The notes beneath the pieces were generated by a model. It ran no database searches. It was not told the origin of the DNA and saw only the letters and a program-made list of their open reading frames with translations. DNA of 64,000 nt from contig NC_088308.1 of NCBI RefSeq assembly GCF_910592395.1, positions 12,169,001 to 12,233,000 of the forward strand. Reading direction: 5' to 3'. The position numbers and the translations under genes are program-made. The number at the start of each line of letters is the position of its first letter. Positions within the stretch are counted from its first letter, which is position 1. Positions 23,112 to 35,734 of the stretch are shown here, piece by piece. This stretch comes from Lineus longissimus. Lineage: Eukaryota; Nemertea; Pilidiophora; Heteronemertea; Lineidae.

Positions 23112-24876
23112 CAGTACAACCTCTCTACTGCGGACACCCATGGGACTGGGCCCAGGTGTCCGAAATAGAGAGGTGTTCGCAATAGAGAGGTTATGCCAAA
23201 TCAGCCGATAGGTGGATTTTGAAGTTCCCGCCTTGCAGGTCTTGGTTTTTTTCTGTGTCGACATCTAGCGTAGAAACTTTAAACCTGTTGGCTGATCGGT
23301 ATTTGCTTGTGATGTTGCATTGAATGACGTGAGCTACTTTGGAACTCAGAGAGTGAATAATCTCTTTAGTAAAAGGTGCCCCTTTTTAGCGAGCTGGCAG
23401 TTTATGCCAGCGTAGCTCATCATATACCGACTTTCCTTCTATAAAACCAGTTATTGCCAAACTACTTTTAGATATCCGTAAATTATTGATCGTTGTACAC
23501 AGTACTAATGCATAGATGTACAGGGCGGATGAATACCTTGGTAAAGGGACCATCGCATCGAACAATGCAGCAAGTGCTGAAGTAATTATACAAGTGTATA
23601 AGTAGTTCCTGCACTAAAGGCTGGGTCCCGCGCCCTCTGTCGAGCTATTTGTAGTATGAAAGCACATGTTTGTAGTATGCGCATGCGCAGTAGTGGAAAA
23701 ATGACTTAAACAAAACAAACAAATGGCCGCCAAATGGTCACTCGATTCAAGAGTTTGAAGGCGAATATTTACGATACGAAGCGTGTCAGTGTCTAGCCAC
23801 TTCACATGACTTACCTATGTTATGGTAGCTTTCGTCAAAGTTACAGATAAGCCACTGGAAATTCGCAAAAAAGGGTTTTTTGACACCTTTTTGAATCGGT
23901 AATTTATGAAAATGTAAATCGCCAACGGCGTATTAATGTCACGTGATAGATTTTATGTTGAGATAGGGGTTCCCCAGCGATATGACATCACGAATCAGGT
24001 CATCTATTATAGACTGTTGTCAAGAGCTAATCGAGCTGGAGTTGTCATTGTAATATAATATACTCTATCTGGGGATTGTAAATGTGTATTGTGGATATGC
24101 TTCTTTACAATAGCCCTAATGTGACTTATCTATGTACAATGTATACACCTGTACCATTTAAGTACACTTGGTTGGTCAACTATAAACTCCTGCTTATATT
24201 AGCGCTGGAATGTATTGGGGACACTTGGTTTGGTTCGGGTACATTAATTACCACTGGAGTACTTCAGATAATATATCAGCCTGCACACTGCATTACTCCT
24301 AATACAACTCCACCATTAACCCAGCGAAGCTCCTAGGCCGACAGGCCTCTAGTATTGCAAAATCTCCTCGACATGTCATAATGTGTGAAAAAACACCATA
24401 ATTTCTGTCCATCAGCCACCTTTGATTAATAATTAATTTTTTCTAATTTCTCTACTAACGCATATTCGCCGCAACACTGACAAAACCACGTGGATTTATG
24501 AGTGTCCGTTGACACAATAGGCCTATGTGATTAGTTGCAAAGATGAGTAAACAAATGCCGCGGCTTAATTAGGATACGAAAACACAATGCCATGGGGTAA
24601 TTACGTTGATTAATTACGCAAATATCACACCTGTCGGGCCTACTTGACTCTCCAAGCGCATGTTTTTGCATTGTTTTTGCCTACTGTCCGTAATTGGGAG
24701 GGAATTGGACCAAAAATTGGCTATCGCCCTGTCCGCAATTCGGAGTAGAGAGGTGTCCGCCGTACAGAGGTTTTTGTTATTGGAAATGACTTAGAAAAAA
24801 ATTGGGACTGGCCGGACGTGTCCGTAATGTAGAGGTGTCCGCCTGGCAGAGGCGTCCACTAAGGGAGGTTCTACTG
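23112..24876 (-). mobile_element. pogo/Tigger-like element, deleted copy in reverse orientation
   Basis: The left end CAGTACAACCTCTCTACTG and right end GGAGGTTCTACTG have TA on both sides (23110-23111 and 24877-24878). Its left end matches the reverse complement of the right end of the 11759-14845 element, and its right 240 bp match that element's left 240 bp. No transposase remains. The interior has repeated GTGTCCG motifs. Confidence 0.7.
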
Positions 24877-25054
24877 TATTTCCATGTGATGCATTTGACC
24901 TCATGGTCATATATACTCCCTTTAAATGTATTCTATATAACCCATGAAGGATTTGGTTCTACTTTCTGTTAGTGTTCCATTTCAAACATACTAAGAATAA
25001 GCATGGCAGTGCATGAGGCAGTACTCGGGTAGCCAGTATCACATGTGAATTAAG

Positions 25055-25223
25055 GAATTGAACCCGAGGCGGAGGACCTTGGTTGAGTTACCAAGACACT
25101 CGAGGGTGGAGCTAAAATACAGTCCAAACCCGAGCCGACAGGCGAGGGTTTGGACGACATTTTAGCTCCACCCGAGAGTGTCTTGGTAACTCAACCAAGG
25201 TCCGAAGCCGAGGGTTCAATTTC
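25055..25223. mobile_element. Foldback element, copy 2 (long near-perfect arms)
   Basis: Two arms of about 75 bp are nearly identical when inverted. CCTTGGTTGAGTTACCAAG in the left arm is matched exactly by CTTGGTAACTCAACCAAGG in the right. Within-copy arm identity is far higher than identity to the arms of copy 1, although the ends and the GGTGGAGCTAAAAT block are shared. Confidence 0.75.
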
Positions 25224-25927
25224 TATTCTAAAATACCTCAAACTTAAAAAGATAGGCCACGAAATAACTTGAATATGTGCGAATTTGGCAAATTCCATCC
25301 ATCGCCTGCCCGGAGCGCCGGTAGCGCCGTTGTTTACATTATGTTACGGCAGCGCGTATAGGAAGTCCGGATCGGCTCGCTCAAGTGACGCTAAAATCCG
25401 CGCAAATGGGCTATTTGGAGCGTTTTTCTCAGCAAATATGTGTAGTGCTCATTAAAAAACTTAGGGTGGTTGATGCTTCCTTGGCTGATTTGTGTTTGAA
25501 GCAGTGTTTTGAGAGCCTCAAACTTCTGAAGTGAGCTGTGTGCATGGTTCCACATTTTAGTGCAACCCGAGGGAACTTTGGTAGAGCATCTTGGTTGCGT
25601 GTCCAAAACACTCCACTCTCAGAACGAGGCTTATGCATTTTCCATTTAGAAGTTGACTTTACGGTACCAAGGTATTTTAGAATTCCTATCCTAGCCTCAC
25701 CTGAATTGACTATATATGCTTGGTCTAGTTTCCACTGCCAAATCTCCCTTATTAATCATTCATTAAAAAATCTCCCTTATTAATCATTCAATGCTTCACA
25801 GAGTTATACTTCGAAGATGTGGTCAGGCAAAATGATAGGATGCCAAGTTTTGTTCACAAGTCATGTCCTACAGTACAGCTTCTGGGGTAGTTTTACCAGT
25901 CCTGCGGTAGATGCATGTAATGCTATA

Positions 25928-26352
25928 GCTGCGCTTACACCACGAAATATTGGTGGACCAATTGCACTTACACCACCACATTGCCGCGACAAATTGGTTC
26001 GGCAATCCATTGCCGACACAAATTGCCGAGCGAATTTGTCCCATCAAGCTTGATGGTCCCATCAAGCTTGATGGTCCAAATTCGCCCGGCTTGTTAAAAG
26101 CTCGGCTTTGTCGTGGTGTACGCGCAAATGGATCGGCAATTAGCTAGTTAGATGGTTCGGCTCCAGGCGGCGCTTTCGAAATGGCGCTTTCTGCCAAGGC
26201 TTTCCGCGTTCTGCTTATTGTTTGCGCGCCATCTGTAGCAGGATTTTATAACTAGCTGCAGCGCTGGTGTAAGCCCTTGGTGGAATTCGATGGTGCGGCA
26301 TTGGTTCCCGAACCAAGATTGGTGGTCCATTTTCAGGTGGTGTAAGTGCGGC
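25928..26352. mobile_element. TA-flanked MITE, copy 1 (425 bp)
   Basis: The termini GCTGCGCTTACACCAC and GTGGTGTAAGTGCGGC are near-perfect inverted repeats. A second copy at 60383-60771 is flanked by TA on both sides, so the target is TA (Tc1/mariner-like). This copy has TA on the left only. An 18-bp unit (CCCATCAAGCTTGATGGT) is doubled at 26039-26074, whereas the second copy has one. No coding sequence is seen. Confidence 0.7.
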
Positions 26353-29300
26353 TTTTATCATTACTGTTGCAGTTTATTGTAGTGTATTAGGTGTGTGTCG
26401 TTCAGGTGCAGATACGGTAACAAATTAACGTGCCAATATGTGCCAATATTTTAATCTTGATAAAATACACAAACCTTGGTAGTCAAGATGAATTTGACTT
26501 GAAATATGGTTTGTAAGATTTTTCTGTTACAAATGTTGTTTCCTTTTGAGGTCTGGTCTGTCCTGAGAGCAGTATTTTTGTGACTAGCCCAATAGCCATT
26601 GGCAGCTACTTGGAATATCTTTTGTGCCATACTTTTAAACCGTTTTATAAACAAAGTCACATCTTCTCCGTATGTTTTAAAGTTCTTTTTCTCAATTTTT
26701 GTGGTTGGTGAATCTCTTTCATTGATGGACAGAGCTAACTTGTAAAAATGTTAAGGAGACTCAACTTAAGATTTTTGATCACCGCATTTCTTGCTTATCT
26801 TCAAAAAAATTGACCCTGATTGGTTTGATTTTAGATGAGTGTGTGGTGTGCTTATTAACTTTATTTGCCTTTGTCTTTATGGGGGCATCCTCCCTTCTTA
26901 CTGACTCCTTGATCAGCCTTTGTGCAGCATCCAACCAAAGGGTGAGATATCCTAAGCTGGCCGTAACATCACAAATCAGCAATTTGGGGCAGGTTTCTTT
27001 CGATCAAATTTATAGCGATGTTCATCAGCATCATGTATATTGTCTTAGTGTTGATATGTTGTTGTATTGGTGCTTTGGTTTTTGTCACTATCACTGAAAG
27101 GATCGTGACAGCTTTTTTCCTCTCAAGAAATGTATATTTGAATCCAACCAGTTGGTTGTCTTTGTCTACAAGAGCCAGTTTCTGTTATAAATGTATTTCG
27201 ATATGTTATTAATTTGATAATTTGTGATAATATTGGTGAATTTTGATCTCATTTTGATTTTAAAAATTCTACAAAAAGCCAAAATGATCAAATTATATAA
27301 CATGTCAATGTCGGGCTATTTTGTTCCAAGTCATCACATGTTGTTTTGAAACCTAAATGTAATACATCATCCTGACATAACCAGTGATTTTCAATATACT
27401 CGATATTTCAAACCCCCAAAGCCCCAATCAGAGCGTCGCTCTGTATTAAAAGCGGATTTCGCACAAGCCTTATGCAAAATGACCTTCCCGGACCCAAAAA
27501 ATCATTATCAAAGTGATCTATGACTTACCGTCATTAAGTCATACGTGAGTTTCTGAGTGGAAGCCTATTGTCAATATAATGTTCATCCTTAGAGTAATTG
27601 ATCTGCGCAAGACTTTTGAACAGGAAATAATAAGTAGGTATATTTTTACCGCCGGGGAAAAGTAAATAGTAGGCTGATTCGTTAGCTGTGCAAATCCACT
27701 TTTAAGCTTGAGTTATCGAAGGCTCTTTGTTGAATTGCGCATTCCCGCTACAAGTTTGTTTCATTTCGGAATAAATACACAAAAACACTTCAACAGAATG
27801 TTTAACACCATAAAATCGATGTAGATCAAAATCAAATCAAAACGTTAGGAACTTCTCAGATTTTATTAAGAACGTTTTTTATTGTAAAGTAATCAGAACA
27901 GCCCCCTTTCCCAGCGGATTGTACTGGTTTTTCTCAGGTTTTGTATATGATGTCGGAGTATCAAAAACCTGATCTTTGGATGGTATTACATGTATTTTAG
28001 CTTCTTGGCCTCGAGTATTGAATTGAATGTGAATAGAAATTATTTGAGCTGTATTATGTAATTTATTCTCAGGTTGATCTAAGACTTTAAGTTATGTTTA
28101 ATACAAACACAGTCTAAAGAAAAGAGAAGATCCCTATTATTTAGATGTAGATGCATGCCGATCCACCGTCGTCGTGTGTATATCCATCCTTCATCGCCGA
28201 TAACTCCCCCCTGATCGGCCGTCAGAAGGGCTGCTTTATCGGTAGTCTCCTGCATTCCCTTCCTTTCCCACATGTCCATGTCGCGACAACACTAACAATA
28301 ACATTACACTCACTCGTGGTTGTCGCACGAGACGTGCACTGAAAGCCATCATAATTGAAGACCAGGTGTTCAATGAGTAAACAGTTCCAGGGATGCTGCC
28401 CTGACCCAAATGCACAGTGCATGTTGTATAGAAGAAGGGTAACTTGATCCTGAGGTTGGCACTATCAATTCAGGCCGTCATTCAATTACTTTGTGTCGAG
28501 CAATTTGATTGGCCACCCGTTTATAATGGTGCTTCCAACAGATTACCTGGCGGGAGTTATCGGGAGTGAAAGGAGGAGACTTTAGGACTGATTTTCACCG
28601 ACGATAAGTCGGCACGATGTAGGTGTTGTCCTGGTAAGAAATTGTATTTAAGTATTAATAAATCATTCAAAAATAATGTGTTTGTAAAAATCATCCGTCA
28701 ACCCCAGGAAGGTTGTTTATGATGGAAAGGATTAATTTTAATAGTCTAACATTTTAATGTTATTTTAAACTACTAACTGAATGTGCAATACTTTCAACAG
28801 CCTGCTTTTAAATAGTGGATGTGTTAAACCTCTTTGGGGAAGGAGACTAAATTTACTAAGCAATGTATAGTTAAGCCTTTGATTTACTGACAAGCTATAT
28901 AAAAATATGTTAGCTGATTTTGACAGTAAATCAGAGTTCAACTTAACTTCAGGCCATTAGAAGAGCCTTGCGAAGTTCTCTTAAAGCAGATCTTCTATTA
29001 TAAGTAGATTTTCCCCCTCTGCCATTACCAGCTATTGCAGGCCTGGCCAATTAAGCCACTGAGCACACATGCTAAATTGGTCCTGGCAGCTAGGCCTGAT
29101 AGAAAATGCATAGGAAATATCAATAAAGTTGGCTTTTCGGCCAGTGTGTTAAAATAATCCTGGCTCCTGACTTCTGACACAATTATATATATATCAAGGT
29201 ATTTGCAGGCAAAAATGGAGCGATTTGGATTGAAATTTGATGTGTCCATCTGTAGGTTGAAAATGTTGGTAAATTTGTGATGCTTAGCTCATAGCCTGTA

Positions 29301-32300
29301 GGGTAAATTCTTGAGAAATTGAGATTTGGGGGCTTTTCTAGCTCACTAGCCCTGAAACTACTCATTTAATATGAATTCTCGACTTCAGACCTGGGCGATA
29401 GTACTCTTGGCATTATATTCCCAAGATTTCAGTGCAGATCCCATCTCAAACAATAGCAATTTTTGAGCTACCCTCTATTGAAAATGGAGTGTGCTAGGCC
29501 TGCCATTGCTAGTAATGGCAGCCTGGGCATTTCCCCGGGGGTCACACCCACAGATAGGGGTATGCATATCTGTGTCCCGGAAAAAGCCAGCAAATGGTGG
29601 TTATTTCTATCAAAGCAAACCAACCTGCCTCATTCATCTTTACTTAAAACACCATAGTGGCACCCAGGAAAAGCGGGGAAGCCCCAATTTTGAAACAAGA
29701 CCTACACCGCTGACTTGCAAATTGCAAATTGTACTTGCACTGTCAACGGGCAGATTAATACATCTCGCCCCACTGAAAGGGATGTTGATTGATGCTGCTC
29801 ACTGCATGCGCCTGCCTGCCGTTTGAGGCTTTAAAAAATTTCCACGGACACGGATGTGCATACCCCTTCTTCGGGAGTGACCCCTCTGCCCTTGGGGGTC
29901 ATTTCGCAGGGTGCTAAACCCAGCAAAAAAAGATGTTTTGAAAATGCAGATTTGATGTCTCAAGTGCATTGAGCATTTGTACATGACAACTATTGGTGAT
30001 TGATTATATTCACTGTGGTTTGATAGCTTTCATGTATTGTTGGAATGTGTTTTGTTTATTCTAGAAAAGGCTGCCAGTCGTATTCTTTTGAAGCACTTTA
30101 ATTTATAATTTTTGTATATATGAGGTGAATAGTGTACATATATCATTGCATTGCATTTTTGTGTGACTTATGTATCTCTTCCATCATGGTCCCCTTCTGA
30201 ATGTTAAAGTGGGAATGAGTTGGAAATTTGCTCTCGTCGTTCTTTGACACTACTGAGTGCTTGGTTAAAAAGTTTTTAAAAAAAGCAATATATATCTTTT
30301 AGGTCAGGATTCAGGATAAAATTAATATATGTATGCATGTCAAGGTCAATCTGATAATTTTCTAATTGTCGAAGGAATGGCTGGCGTTTCCGTGATAATT
30401 CCATCCAAATTATAAAAGATTATCAAAATCCCCTTTAAGGTTTTAAACTGGCTCTGTGATGAAGCCAGTTGAGTTTTTGTGGGATGGTTGGAAGAAATAT
30501 ACAATTCACTCATGCCTTTCAGCTGAAAAGCTTTATGTATCCATATCTTGCATTTAGTCTGTTAGTTGTGATGTAGATTTAGGGAAGCCATGTGAATAAA
30601 TAATGAGTGTTCTACTCAAGTAATTTTAAGTATTTTGTAAATAATTTATTTTAAAGTCTTTTTTACTTCCTGGTTACTCATGAATTTTGTGGCCATTAAC
30701 TGAATCAACAAATTTATGGCATTTCCCAGCTCCGAGGGATTTCATTTCTTGATGACTGGTGATGTTTCTAGCTCTCATGGAGAACAGAAAACAAACACAC
30801 CTGTGTGTTACTAAAAAAAACTGTATCCTGTCCTTGAAACAGTTAAAATTGTATGGCATGTTTCAATACAAAATGACAGCTTTGCATTTTCTACTACACG
30901 AATGATGCTTATATATATGTCACATAGGTGTTGCAATGTCACGTCTGACATCAAGTGACAACATTTTCTGACTGACAACACTGGGAATGTTGTGGTTTGA
31001 AACTCCTGTGTTATTTTGTCTTATTTGTGCGAGAAAATTGAGCTTTCTCCTCGGTTTGTAGACCAAAATGATGGAGGTTTATCTCGAGCATTACTGTCTG
31101 TTTAGCAGTTAAAAAGTCCCTGCATGGTTTGATCCTCGCTCAACAAGGGTCTCTTTGCCTGACTTCACCTGGAAATGTCGGAAATTGGTACCATTGATTA
31201 AGCAGCTCATCTTGAGCTATAACATATTGTATTCCAATCTATTCTTCTCATCTTGACCCTCAATGTATTGACATTGCTAAGCTTTACAGACAACGCACTT
31301 CTAATACCTTGACGAAAAAGTACAGCATACATTTGTATGCAAACTATATCAAGCTGAAGCTGATCGGCTATTACTCACTCACACACATCGCTGTACACAC
31401 AATGGTAACAAGTTAGTGTGAGGCCACTGACCATCGCTATTGCTCGATCAGCAGTCTGATATCTCAACAAGTGTAGCATTTTTGTGTCTCATTCAAAAAA
31501 CGCAATATGCTTTGCGTTGAAACGTATGCAGTGTGTAGAGAAGATTAAAAAGGGCAAACCCTGTGAAGTTATTTTGAAATCCAGCGCAGTGGCTATGGAA
31601 AGTGAGGTCTGTGCGATCAAAGAACGGGTTCACCATATGCTGCTATATTTACCGCATGGAGATAGTGTACATTGCATTTGGCAGAATCAGCTCAAATTTG
31701 GGCAAGGTGCACCGTAAAGTGAAGTGCGTGCACAATAAACAGAAAAATGACGCGCATTTCTTCAGTGGTATGGGTGGAGGAAACGGAGGCAATACTGCTG
31801 GAAGTTCAGTTTATTGAATTCTCTCTTTCTTTCTATGACTACCTGACGACAACCGATCTACCAACTTTATGTGTTAACTCACGAAAGAGACGAGTCGGCA
31901 TTCCCTGCCACGTGGCACCTGTTGCCTGACCTCCCGCATATAATCCGATCGAGTAACCGGTGTTAACCTTGGATGAGCCCACTACTTAGAAAGAGGGAGT
32001 GTGCTCGTAGACTGGAAGAGCCGTCGATGCCGACATTGTGTGGAAATCATAATATAATACTAGATCCGCGCACTTGAGAGAAAAAGCCAGCGCCATATTG
32101 AAAATGATAGGCTACACCTCCATGGCATGGCCATGGTCAGTGGCCAACAATCTATACCACGCAAAATCCCAATTCAATAGGCCTGTTGATTGGTCAAGTA
32201 ACATGGCGTGGTCAGGAGGCGTAGTTTTGTGAAAGGCCTTTCACACAATTCATTCACGGCCTTTTAAACTTCAACGCATGAGCGAGGCTTAGGAGCAGGG

Positions 32301-32350
32301 TTATGAGGTAATGGTTGTTACTGAATGAATAAACACACAGAGGACAATCA
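26353..32350. other. Intergenic region without recognised genes
   Basis: No recognised exon lies between the end of ARL6IP1 and the pogo pseudogene. Contents include a diverged repeat at 29190-29460 related to 18.8 kb and an inverted-repeat element at 29485-29935. A CpG-containing stretch at 28.54-28.64 kb ends in a GTAAGA donor-like site, and an AT-rich block spans 26.4-27.4 kb. Open frames at 26779-27097 and 31484-31929 were examined and not assigned. Confidence 0.35.
29485..29935. mobile_element. MITE-like element with imperfect inverted ends
   Basis: The left segment with CCCCGGGGGTCAC and GGGGTATGCATATCTGTGTCC is matched in inverse by GGACACGGATGTGCATACCCC and GGGAGTGACCCC on the right (29840-29900). 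Arms of roughly 75 bp enclose about 240 bp. Target duplication is not resolved. Confidence 0.5.
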
Positions 32351-32426
32351 ATTACGAGGTTTATTTAACAGTTTACTAATGACATTGTTTTTTGTGTCAA
32401 TTACGGTTACAGTATTGTAAACGCCC

Positions 32427-33910
32427 TTAATCAACCTCTACCATAGGAAGGAACTCAAATCCATCCGCGTCCCCTTCGGGCAAATCATTACCGTCCTCAT
32501 TATCGTCCCCATCAGCTTCATTGACGTCATTTGGTAGAAGTCCTGCTGATCTTCATCCACTTTGCACCACATTGGGTTACAAATGCTGTCGTCTTGAAGA
32601 TTACTTGAGGTGTCATTTTCCCGCCATCCAGGGTGATTCCAAGAGTCCCTTGGAGTCCGTTTCCCTTGGAGGACTGAAAATCTACCTGTTTTTCTCCTTT
32701 CCTGTTGAATGTGTAGTTTGGCATAGCGTCGAATAATGCAAATGTCTCATCGATATTGATGATAATTCTTGGTTGAACATTTCCGATAAGAACTCAATGT
32801 GGAAGTTTGCTACAATTTCAACACCATTATCTGGTGTGTGCTTCTTCATTGGGAGATGCTATGCCTTTTTAGAAACATGGTGACCCATCAATCTAAAGCG
32901 GTAAAAACTGAAAGGTGTGGTGCTTCTCTAAGAATGTCTCCTTGATGTTCGACACCAAGTCCATTCCAACAGGCGGTATACTGCTCTCTTGCGGTCTCCG
33001 CGATATTCTTCCTCATGACGGGATGCCCCAGTCCTCGTCGTCCCTGAAACCAGTCAAAAACATTCGCTTCGACGCCTGGGAAAAAAGCTGAAAAAAATGT
33101 CAATATTCAAACCGGTTCTTCTATCAGGGAAGAATATAGGGTTAAGCAGAAAAATGAAACAATGCCAGCTCTCTTGCCTGCCTCTTAGGATGGCCCAATC
33201 TAATTGTCCATTATAAAGTCCCTCGAGACTAGCTTGACTAATACAAATTCCTGGTTTGTACATGGTCACCTGACGCCTGAATAGGACAGCCTGTAGTGAT
33301 TAGCAGTGTTGCTTGTGCCCCTTTCTCTGGCCACATTCTCCTTATTCTCCTCCCTACTGGGGGAATTTTATTGGGTCACTCTGTATACCAATAACAAATG
33401 TCCACGAAGAGCCGTTCGGAACTAGGTTTATTGATAACAGCCGATTGAGACTTGGTTTATTGATTAAAAAAAAGGAAATTTCTTTATGTGATAATTAGTC
33501 CACCCTAGTAGTGTGTGAACGTTGTTTCTGGTCCACCCTGTAGATTCAGTCTTTTCTACAAATACTCATTAACCCAAACTACTTCCCGTTGTTTGACGTA
33601 GGATGTTAGAAATTACTAATTGGCTATGTTCTAGTTCTGGTCATTGGTCGAAAATATTGTTCGTACCTTGTTCCCTTTCTTGCCATCTCTGCTCCATCCC
33701 CCTTCTTTTTTGATGCGTGCTGATGCTGGAGGATGTCTGCCTCGTTTCTCACCCATCGTGCAAATGTGTGGTATAGAAGGTGATGATCATTTGTGAAATT
33801 TCCCACTGTGGCATTCGTGTTCCGGAAATCTCGCAGTAATTTTTCTTGTTCTTTAGACTATATCGTCGTTTACGGGAAGGTGCTACGGCAGGGTCACGTT
33901 CCTCCTCCAT
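32427..33910 (-). pseudogene. pogo/Tigger-like DDE transposase pseudogene
   Basis: Read from 33910 down, the N terminus MEEERDPAVAPSRKRRYSLK shifts frame into YLRDFRNTNATVGNF and an HTH-like HTFARWVRNEADILQ. After interrupted CENP-B-type HTH fragments (RKNIAETAREQ) comes the first catalytic Asp in IINIDETF (Asp codon at 32749-32751), then PNYTFNRKGEKQVD and GGKMTPQVIFK, all typical of pogo-type transposases. The second and third acidic catalytic residues are deleted. An acidic tail (NEADGDDNEDGND) ends at a TAA at 32427-32429. A minus-strand AATAAA lies about 60 bp beyond. There are multiple frameshifts, stops and a deletion, so it is non-functional. Element ends were not found. Confidence 0.75.
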
Positions 33911-34329
33911 TTTTGACAATGAGTGTACATTTTTGATAGGCCTAAGCTCTCTTTTCTAGGGTCACTTGTCTAGGCATCGGGTCATGTGCACCCATGTTTT
34001 AATGTCTTGTCTGTTGTCACCGGGCCTGATTATCAAAGTATTCAGGCTAACGTATAAATGACAAAGACCTGTCAATGATGGCAAATCGATTACGGAGCGT
34101 AATGTCCAGACTTACTGACAACTCTCCGCCCCATTAGTCTAAAAGTCGGAGGTACAAAACAATTCAATATGGCGCTGGTGTTTTCTCTAAAGTGCACGGA
34201 TCCAGTATAATGGGATGTACCACGTTTTTGACAGACTTGTTTTGTTGTCGTGGTGCTGTTGATTAATTCCATGAAGTTTGTACGGCCAAAAGTGTGCATT
34301 TTATCTTTCGATTGGTAGGCGAGTCGTCA
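33911..34329. other. Unassigned stretch between pogo pseudogene and Helentron-like fragment
   Basis: This presumably contains the 5' flank of the pogo element, but no terminal inverted repeat was recognised. No other feature is seen. Confidence 0.3.
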
Positions 34330-35668
34330 CTTTTTAGGTTTCCACCTCTCGCCCCCTGGTGGCCAAGTCAAGAATCAGATCGGACTGAAATTTAACGGGC
34401 CATATGAATAAAAACTAGCATTTCCTTGGAAGCAAATCCTTCTAGTAGAGGCAGTATTTGCTAAAAGTAGAAGATTATGCTTGTTTCCGTATGAATAATG
34501 TGGACCTTTCACTGCAGATGCTTTGCTAAAAATCTTCTAGCAAATGCTTGAAGGTCAGTCCTGATATCATATTTCTTATGATCGGTCTTAAGGGTCGGTG
34601 CTGGTGATCTATTTCATCTTGTGGTTTTGGTATTGTTAGAAGGGGGTAAAGCATCCTGAACTTCAGGGCTTTTCACTTGGCACCTATAAATGAATAAGTT
34701 TTTGAGTTATGTGTGTGGGAGAGGAGCACATGACTGACCCTGGTATTCGAGGATAGGGGATCAAGAGGTCTCCTGATGAAAAGATGTTGGCGAAAGTGCT
34801 AAGTGTTCTGTCCTCGATGACACACTGTCTCATTTCATCATCATCCAACTCCTCTGTCATCTAACTGGGGAAGTCCTGTATCCGTTTAATAATTTGCCTC
34901 GTTATACATCATAGAGCCTCTACTGCTAAGGGAGAGCCCCTTTGCAATTGTTTTGGAATTATTACTTTGATAGAAAAATTTGTCCTCCACCTCGCCGGTC
35001 TAAACCTGAGTTCTCGCAGATTATGAAGTAGCACTTAACATTTGGTCTTTCATGCTCAAAGCCCCATCTCGAGTGTCCTCCGAATAAATTGTCAAATGCT
35101 ATGACCTCCGCTACACGTGGCCTCATAAAATCGATGCAGTGATATGTATCTATGTGACATGGCCTTCATGGCAAATACAATTTTCGTGACCAAAATGCAT
35201 AAAATCAGCCATTTGGAAGATGACAAACCTCTTATTTCAATTTTCTAGCCACCTCAGAAGCAACCTTGAAAAATCGAAGCATTTCCTATCAAGTGAAAAG
35301 CATATGCTATGCTTTATTCATATAAAGACAAGCATTTCCACCCTTTCGGAGCAAACTCTAGAGGCTAAAAAGCATTTGCTTTGACTTGTAGCAAAGACTT
35401 AAATTGCCAAGCTTTTGCTACGGTTTTATTCATACGAGTACAAGCAAATGCTTCAAAATCGGTAGAAAAAGCAAATGCTAGTTTTTATTCATATGGCCCA
35501 TTGTCAGAGGTCACCTGACCTGAGGGGTCCCGTGTACAAAATTTCAAGTTCATAGCCCTAGCGGTTAAGAAACGTGCCACTGTTATTCAAACAGGATACA
35601 GATGACGACGACAACGACAGACAGAGGCTGCGGTGTTGTATAGACACACCTGTGGTGAGCCAAAAAGG
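34330..35668 (-). mobile_element. Helentron-like fragment H5, split by a TIR element
   Basis: The left part has the CTCF-like core CCCCCTGGTGGCCAAG at 34352-34367. The right part (35501-35668) has AAACGTGCCACTGTT, a GACGACGACAACGAC tract, and a terminus TGTGGTGAGCC like that of H4. The joined halves match the related copy at 45606-45730. The 1.1-kb element at 34397-35499 interrupts it. The left end is truncated. Confidence 0.55.
34397..35499. mobile_element. TIR element with repeated subterminal motif
   Basis: A perfect TIR of about 27 bp begins GGGCCATATGAATAAAAACT. The sub-motif TATGAATAAA recurs at 34403 and, diverged, near 34490. It recurs in the opposite orientation at about 35313, 35425 and 35483, always near AGCAAATGC/GCATTTGCT words. 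Such symmetrical subterminal repeats resemble transposase-binding arrays. No transposase was found. The target duplication is unclear. The superfamily is not assigned. Confidence 0.65.
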
Positions 35669-35734
35669 CAAATCACCCAGTTATTCTTATTTTGCTATCG
35701 CCTGTCAGAGGTGTTCAGAAATAAAATCTGTAAA

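Noticed and set aside
26779-27097. Open frames on both strands in an AT-rich block
   Set aside because: The plus-strand hydrophobic frame mirrors a low-complexity region and no homologue is known to me.
31484-31929. Overlapping 60-77 codon plus-strand frames
   Set aside because: No acceptor/donor pair and no recognised protein. The frames overlap and contradict each other.
32521-33269. A domesticated pogo-derived host gene
   Set aside because: The frame has several shifts and stops, and two catalytic residues are deleted. It is better explained as a dead transposase.
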